DNA from: Paenibacillus sp. 19GGS1-52
GTDB lineage: Bacteria; Bacillota; Bacilli; Paenibacillales; Paenibacillaceae
Assembly (NCBI RefSeq): GCF_022369515.1
Contig: NZ_CP059724.1
Coordinates: 5,642,001-5,706,000, forward strand
DNA: 64,000 nt
Direction of reading: 5' to 3'
Numbering within the stretch: position 1 is the first letter of the stretch; each line of letters starts with the position of its first letter. The notes under the pieces were generated by a model. It was not told the DNA's origin and did no database searches. It worked only from the letters and a program-made list of their open reading frames with translations. Of the stretch, positions 59,228 through 64,000 are shown piece by piece. The position numbers and the translations under genes are program-made.

Positions 59228-61219
59228 TTAAAAAGCTCCCGTTCCACCGCCACCGCCTCCGCCTCCGTCACCACCGCCAGCACCACCGCCTCCTCCGTCA
59301 ATACTTCCACTTCCTCCCGATGAAGGGAGCGGTGACATATAGGCTATCGTCTGCTGAGAGTAGAGGACTCCTCCAAATAGAGCTAGATTTCTTAAGGTGG
59401 AAGGCTCAGTATTAGCTACAGTCCCTCTTACCTGTGCAGACTTCAGAAAAGAAGCTCCAGCATCCAATGTGAGGGCAAATTCACTGGCAAGCGTAACTGA
59501 ATCTGCTCCGTTCGATACTGCATGAATTTGGCCCTTTTTAAGTTGTCTCCGCCACACTTTAAGTGCTGAACGGTACCAGGCCGCTTCTGGAGAGAGGATA
59601 TTCCTCGGTATAATTACGACAAGCAGTACTGAACAAAGAATGCAAAGAAGATAGGTCAACACTGCATCTATATTTGTCAGCACAATCATCGAAAGTGAAC
59701 AGGCGCCGAGATACAGGATCATCAACCATCTCCGAGTATAAAAGATCATCGTAAGCACGGCTCCCAGTGTTAACGGTACAGCCATAGAGCAGAGAATAAG
59801 CCAAGAAGTTGCATCAGCGTAAAAAAGACATAGTACGAACACAAGATGCAGCAAGGATAGACCTACCCAAAGGGGGCGCCACAGAGTATTTCTGTAGGCA
59901 CTTTCCCGGAAAGAATCCTGCTCCGCGACCAGCAAAGACCAATCTTTAAATTTCTTGTCAACATTCAATGCTTTTTCATGATATTTTTTTTGCTTGCTGC
60001 GCCTATTCCGTTCCATAGACGTTGGTCCATTGACGGATTCCAGCTGAAATTCCTTGCCTTGGTTCTGAAAAAAATGAGTTACCATAAAAAGGTCCACCGG
60101 ATTTAACAATTTACGGGCGCCCTGAAACAGAAATTTGGGCATAAACTCCGGTGCTTTAGCATCGTCCTCGAAGCGCGCCGGTGTCGCCCCTTGCTTCATA
60201 AGGACCAGCCCACGCTGCCGCATGGAAAATACACCCGCAAAGAGATCTCGTTTCTTCAATCGTCCATTTCTGTAGATGTAAGCTGCCAGCAACGGATCCA
60301 TCTCCCCCAGCCGAGCTGGCGTAAGCTCACTCCTCCTCAGGAATCCCCTTATTCGTCGCGGTGCGAAAAGATAGAGTAGACTAACAGCCAGAATGAGCCC
60401 CGTAATTAGGTACAACATCTTGTCCAATAACGAGAAATATTCCGTCCGTGTGGAGATCAGATGATCTCTTGCCTTTTCTTGGGCCAGAACCTCCTTGACT
60501 AGCAAAGCCGATTCGCTAGCAGGAATATCACTCAACCAACTATCAGGAAATAATACTCTCATCCGAACTGTGCCTTTCTTAGGCAGGCTCTTATTATGAT
60601 AATAAAGATAGGAAGCCGAATCGGTGCTGTTCTTCTTTAAGGACAGCACTCCGCCCCCTGTACGGTCCCGCAGGAAGAAGTCTACGCCGAGATTGTCACT
60701 ACTTTGCGGCAGGAACAGCTGAAGGTTAACCTCTCCTACCTTTTCGTTGTTGTGTGTCAAGAAACTCCAGTAAAGTTCGCCTGTATCCGAATATCGGATC
60801 GCTGCCTTATCGACCCTATATCGATAATATACCCGTTTCGTTTCATCTTTTGATGCCGTATAGGCGTAATAGGTATCACTTTTGGAATCAAGCTCCACAT
60901 CCAGCTCTTTCAGGCTGTCCTCTGTAAAATCGCCGATCAGCTTATCTTTTGGCGGTATGTAAGCCTCGAAATATTCAACAGCTTTCTGCCCTTCCGTATC
61001 CAGATACCGAGTAGTTCCGTTCCAGCTTCCGTTAAAAGTATAAGTGAACATCTCTTGTACCATCAAATCGCCGTCTGTCAGCAATTCCGCCTTAATATCT
61101 ACCCGATCTATCGCATACTCTTTGTCCTTGTTGAATACAGTTTGAAGACTTGTCGCTATTATTATTATTATTATCATTATCAACACAATAATAAAAGAGT
61201 AATAGTTCCACTTTCTCAT
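59228..61219 (-). CDS. DUF2207 membrane protein with Gly-rich tail
   Basis: A 663-residue membrane protein. An N-terminal signal-anchor (YYSFIIVLIMIIIIIIATSL) is followed by an extracytoplasmic DUF2207 domain (DRVDIKAELLTDGDLMVQEMFTYTFNGSWNGTTRY, residues ~38-235). A membrane helix lies near residue 270, then a cytoplasmic region, three or four more helices (about 455-545), and a soluble end. It finishes in a Gly-rich run with Asp and Ser. Function is unknown; family members are common next to LemA-type genes. ATG 61219 follows AGGGGTG. It is upstream of the TetM-like gene in the same direction. Confidence 0.9.
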   Translation of the reverse strand: MRKWNYYSFIIVLIMIIIIIIATSLQTVFNKDKEYAIDRVDIKAELLTDGDLMVQEMFTYTFNGSWNGTTRYLDTEGQKAVEYFEAYIPPKDKLIGDFTEDSLKELDVELDSKSDTYYAYTASKDETKRVYYRYRVDKAAIRYSDTGELYWSFLTHNNEKVGEVNLQLFLPQSSDNLGVDFFLRDRTGGGVLSLKKNSTDSASYLYYHNKSLPKKGTVRMRVLFPDSWLSDIPASESALLVKEVLAQEKARDHLISTRTEYFSLLDKMLYLITGLILAVSLLYLFAPRRIRGFLRRSELTPARLGEMDPLLAAYIYRNGRLKKRDLFAGVFSMRQRGLVLMKQGATPARFEDDAKAPEFMPKFLFQGARKLLNPVDLFMVTHFFQNQGKEFQLESVNGPTSMERNRRSKQKKYHEKALNVDKKFKDWSLLVAEQDSFRESAYRNTLWRPLWVGLSLLHLVFVLCLFYADATSWLILCSMAVPLTLGAVLTMIFYTRRWLMILYLGACSLSMIVLTNIDAVLTYLLCILCSVLLVVIIPRNILSPEAAWYRSALKVWRRQLKKGQIHAVSNGADSVTLASEFALTLDAGASFLKSAQVRGTVANTEPSTLRNLALFGGVLYSQQTIAYMSPLPSSGGSGSIDGGGGGAGGGDGGGGGGGGTGAF

Positions 61220-61319
61220 TCGAACATCACCCCTTTATTTCGTAAATCTATTATTTATTTAGATTACCCTGTAACATTTCGGGGGAAACAACCATCTAAG
61301 TATATAGAGGTGATACACA

Positions 61320-62285
61320 ATGAACAAACCATTCTTGAACCACGCTACAAAAATGACTGTAGCGTGCGGTATTCTGGCAGCAAGCCTGTCCTTCGGGACA
61401 TCGGCATTTGCGTTCTCCGATTTGAAAGGTGATCCTGCTGAAGCAAAAATTAACGCATTGCATGACGCAGGTATTGTTAACGGGGTAAGTAACGACAAGT
61501 TCGCTCCTAAAATGAAAGTGACTTTTGCACAAGGGTTACAATTTATCGTCAGCGGGCTTACGCTGTCTCCGCAACCCACAAGTGGCAGCAGTTCTACTAA
61601 AGCTAGTGATTTCTTCGATAAGGTAAAAGACAAAGCCTGGTATGCCTCAGCATTCCTGATCGCCAAACAAAATGGCCTTTCCCTGGACCGGGCCGTGAAT
61701 CCGAACGGAACCATTACCCGTGCCCAGTTCGCCAATTTATTGACTCAGGCCTTGCAGAGTAAAGGGAATTTCCCTGTAACGATGATGTATGTCAATATTG
61801 CTGATGGAAGTAAGCTGACTGCAGAGGAATCGAATAGCCTGCAGATCCTGCTTAATACGCATATTGTGACATTGGAGAACGATAAATTCCGACCAAATGA
61901 TGCCGTTACTCGCTCGGAAGCCGCTGTCTGGATTCATGACGCAGCAGAGTTTGCCAAACGTGTGATTATACCTGAGGATAGCTCCACGGCTCCAACTTCT
62001 AATTACGAAACAGAGGTTACGCTCGAAAAAGCCGCCGAAGGCGTAAACAAAGCTACGCTGACCGTTAACAATCTGCCAAATCCGGGCTATGGCTTGGTAG
62101 TGGAGAGAATCGAATTTGGCAAGGACAAGACAGCCGTTATTTATTTCAACATAACCAAACCTGATCCGGATAAAATGTATCCACAGGTCATTTCCAAAGC
62201 CTCCGTGGTTACTTACCTGCCAGATGGCTACAAAGCATCGGCCCAACCTGTACAAGGCTCCAGTTCAGCAGCTTCTTCCAGATAG
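61320..62285 (+). CDS. SLH-domain exported protein with PrcB-like C-terminus
   Basis: A 321-residue exported protein. The signal peptide KMTVACGILAASLSFGTSAFA is followed by three S-layer homology domains (about residues 32-85, 90-150 and 155-215), with typical F-x-D and G-x-x-x-x-x-F-x-P-x-x-x-x-T-R-x-x phrases. The C-terminal region (about 230-305: ATLTVNNLPNPGYGLVVERIEF) resembles the protease-complex PrcB-like domain. It should be bound to wall polysaccharide. ATG 61320 has AGAGGTG upstream. It is divergent from the DUF2207 gene. Confidence 0.85.
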   Translation: MNKPFLNHATKMTVACGILAASLSFGTSAFAFSDLKGDPAEAKINALHDAGIVNGVSNDKFAPKMKVTFAQGLQFIVSGLTLSPQPTSGSSSTKASDFFDKVKDKAWYASAFLIAKQNGLSLDRAVNPNGTITRAQFANLLTQALQSKGNFPVTMMYVNIADGSKLTAEESNSLQILLNTHIVTLENDKFRPNDAVTRSEAAVWIHDAAEFAKRVIIPEDSSTAPTSNYETEVTLEKAAEGVNKATLTVNNLPNPGYGLVVERIEFGKDKTAVIYFNITKPDPDKMYPQVISKASVVTYLPDGYKASAQPVQGSSSAASSR

Positions 62286-62293
62286 AAGTAACA

Positions 62294-62340
62294 AAACAGG
62301 CCACGTCCTCCCCATAAAAGGAGAGCGTGGCCTGTTTATT
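62294..62340. terminator. bidirectional terminator between two SLH genes
   Basis: A stem of about 17 bp, AAACAGGCCACG..CCTCC / GGAG..CGTGGCCTGTTT, between convergent genes with T residues on both strands. Confidence 0.85.
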
Positions 62341-62368
62341 CTGCATTTTAATCTGCTGCTATCTTCAG

Positions 62369-64000
62369 TTAGTTGATAAACTGAGTGTATTGAAGAAAAC
62401 GTTTCAACATGACAGCGGCCTGTGCACGAGTTGCATTTGCTAATGGAACAAAGGTAGTATCTGTCATCCCGGAGATAATCCCCGCTTGTACGGATTGCGA
62501 GACGGACACCTTGGCCCAATTGCTTATTTTCGAGCTATCACTAAATTTATTCAACGGTTCAGCTTGACTGCTGACTGTTTTTCCAGCTGCAGTGATGGCT
62601 TTGGCTATCATCACCGTCATTTGTTCACGAGTGATCGGTGCATTAGGTTTGAAAGAGCCATCTTCATAGCCACTTACAAGATTAGCTTTAACAGCAGCTC
62701 CAATGGAGCCTGCAAACCAATCAGTTGCCTTAACGTCTTTGAAGGTCGCTGCTGCCGCATCAGAATTTAAAGCCAGCGAACGTACGAGCAAGGCGGCAAA
62801 CTCCGCACGAGTAATATTATGATCTGGGGCAAAGTTCGTAGCTGTTGTACCACTAACGACCATTTTGGAAGCCAGTAGCTCGATATCAGCTTTAGCCCAA
62901 TGTCCTTTTATATCCGTAAAAGATTTGGAAGAGGTTACTACAGCGTAAATACTATTTCCGTTTCTCTTAATGGTTGCTTGGGTAGTTCCATCCGTATTTT
63001 TCACAAAAACAGTCGGCACAAAGGAAATCTCCTGATTGGCCGGGTTATACAGAATGCCTGTGGTAGTTAACGGATCTATGGCTTGCGAAAAAGTAATACT
63101 CCGCTCCACATAGTTGGTTCCAAAGTTATTCAACGCTACCGATTTGCCATTACCTTCAGCGGTCACACTGAAATCAACAGAATGGCCTAGGGATACAGCT
63201 CCTTTTCCTCCAGCACTAACTTGAATCAGCTTCTCGATATCCGTTCCCATGACCGCAATGTTAATATGCAGGATCACACTAGAAATGTCTATGCCTAATG
63301 ACTGGGCGATAGTGTTAAGATCCAGCACCTGCAAGGGGAGAGAATAGGATTCGTTGCCTGAGAAAATCTTAACGACAGCATTCGGAACACTCTTCATTCC
63401 TTCCAGCAGTAAAGAAGCGGGGAGAGAAACGTTGGTATTGCCGTTCGCCGCAATATCGCTAATTCTTATGGCAATAACTGGCGCTCCATCAGTCTTCCCT
63501 TGATCCTTCAGTTGAGTGAACGCATCGCTCAAATATTTGTTATCAATAGTTACCGTAGTCGTAATCTTGCCGTCAGGGGCAGTTACTGTATTGGAAGTAA
63601 TTGCAGCAGGACTCACTTCTACATTAGCAGGAGTTACAATATTGGTGCTTGGGTTACTGTTGCCTGTAGGCGTTGTTCCCGATGGTGTTCCTGGATCAGT
63701 TACTGGCGGTGTGGGAGCAGCTGTAACTATAAGATCTTCCGTGTCTACAATCTCACCTTGTCCAACAACTACTTTATAGGTTCCGATGGACTCACTGCTT
63801 CCCAGAACAAATGAATCGGAGAATACTCCATTGATGACTTTAACAATATTAAAGAAGACAATGCTTCCTGTTGGACGGATTACCTTCACGATGACTTCCG
63901 AATCCGTTGACGTTCCGGAGATGGTCACTGTTCCGCCGGGATGAATAGCTGGAATGGCTGACATTACCACTTGAGACATGGCGGGACTTGCCGAAGCCGA
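62369..64000 (-). CDS. SLH-domain surface protein (N-terminus beyond the window)
   Basis: The frame is open at base 64000, so the start lies outside; the visible part is 543 residues. It begins with a SASASPA segment, probably just after a signal peptide. Next comes an Ig-like domain (GTVTISGTSTDSEVIVKVIRP), then a Pro/Thr/Gly linker (about residues 95-125). The S-layer-associated beta domain (IRISDIAANGNTNVSLPASLL ...) also precedes the SLH repeats of the glucanase. Three SLH domains end the protein (about residues 360-540). A wall-bound surface protein of unknown activity. Confidence 0.85.
   Translation of the reverse strand, partial: SASASPAMSQVVMSAIPAIHPGGTVTISGTSTDSEVIVKVIRPTGSIVFFNIVKVINGVFSDSFVLGSSESIGTYKVVVGQGEIVDTEDLIVTAAPTPPVTDPGTPSGTTPTGNSNPSTNIVTPANVEVSPAAITSNTVTAPDGKITTTVTIDNKYLSDAFTQLKDQGKTDGAPVIAIRISDIAANGNTNVSLPASLLLEGMKSVPNAVVKIFSGNESYSLPLQVLDLNTIAQSLGIDISSVILHINIAVMGTDIEKLIQVSAGGKGAVSLGHSVDFSVTAEGNGKSVALNNFGTNYVERSITFSQAIDPLTTTGILYNPANQEISFVPTVFVKNTDGTTQATIKRNGNSIYAVVTSSKSFTDIKGHWAKADIELLASKMVVSGTTATNFAPDHNITRAEFAALLVRSLALNSDAAAATFKDVKATDWFAGSIGAAVKANLVSGYEDGSFKPNAPITREQMTVMIAKAITAAGKTVSSQAEPLNKFSDSSKISNWAKVSVSQSVQAGIISGMTDTTFVPLANATRAQAAVMLKRFLQYTQFIN

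Noticed and set aside
59228-59320. Gly-rich tail of the DUF2207 protein as an assembly artefact
   Set aside because: DUF2207 proteins commonly end in Gly-rich runs, so this is normal for the family.
1-64000. CRISPR array, insertion sequence or prophage
   Set aside because: No regularly spaced repeats, transposase, integrase or phage structural genes were found on either strand.

Overview
The window is a stretch of low-GC Gram-positive chromosome, most likely from a Paenibacillus or close relative. The support is indirect but consistent: a cortex-morphogenesis cmpA gene (endospore former), S-layer (SLH) surface proteins, a GH87-like alpha-1,3-glucanase, strong AGGAGG ribosome sites, frequent TTG/GTG starts, and YneK/DUF2621 and SprT/cmpA neighbourhoods typical of Bacillales. 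No insertion sequence, CRISPR array, rRNA or prophage was seen.

Layout. 1-6.8 kb: housekeeping carbon metabolism (partial pgi, a beta-hydroxyacid dehydrogenase, GNAT, ppnP, transketolase) and a permuted papain-like peptidase. 6.85-20.4 kb: one long minus-strand operon encoding a strongly divergent Tad/type-IVc-pilus-like machine. In order of transcription it encodes an SAF/CpaB-like protein, a TadZ-like ATPase, TadA, TadB, TadC, two tiny paralogous pilin-like peptides, two small membrane-anchored pseudopilin-like proteins, a secreted Ig-like protein and two very large secreted PKD/Ig-repeat proteins with a 52-codon duplicate tail ORF between them. 20.6-24.2 kb: purU, nfo, a DUF2621 gene and a TIGR01777 epimerase. 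24.3-34.8 kb: a second, more canonical Tad operon (TadZ, TadA, TadB, TadC, Flp pilin, TadE-like proteins, a DUF5702 protein, an A24 prepilin peptidase and an FHA-domain protein). It has a good promoter followed by an intrinsic-terminator-like hairpin in its leader.

35-46.9 kb: small enzymes and stress genes, including divergent ohr and gpx with an OhrR-type operator on the gpx promoter, two HTH regulators around a palindromic operator, five tRNAs (two identical Leu-GAG, plus Glu, Ser, Asn), a complete livHMGFJ branched-chain amino-acid ABC operon, an MBL-fold hydrolase and an Lrp-type regulator. 46.9-53.3 kb: a 2110-residue S-layer-anchored glucanase with many beta-trefoil-like repeats and a CcpA (cre) site upstream. 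53.5-64 kb: pentapeptide, SprT, cmpA, DinB, DUF3024 and DUF2207 genes, a TetM-family ribosomal protection gene broken by one in-frame amber codon, and two SLH proteins, the last running off the window.

The most unusual content is the first Tad-like cluster. None of its short pilin-like products shows the Gly/Glu+5 processing signature found in the second cluster, no prepilin peptidase lies in its operon, its TadZ has lost the Walker A lysine, and it ends in giant PKD-repeat secreted proteins. It looks like a distinct surface or secretion apparatus rather than a second copy of an ordinary Flp pilus.
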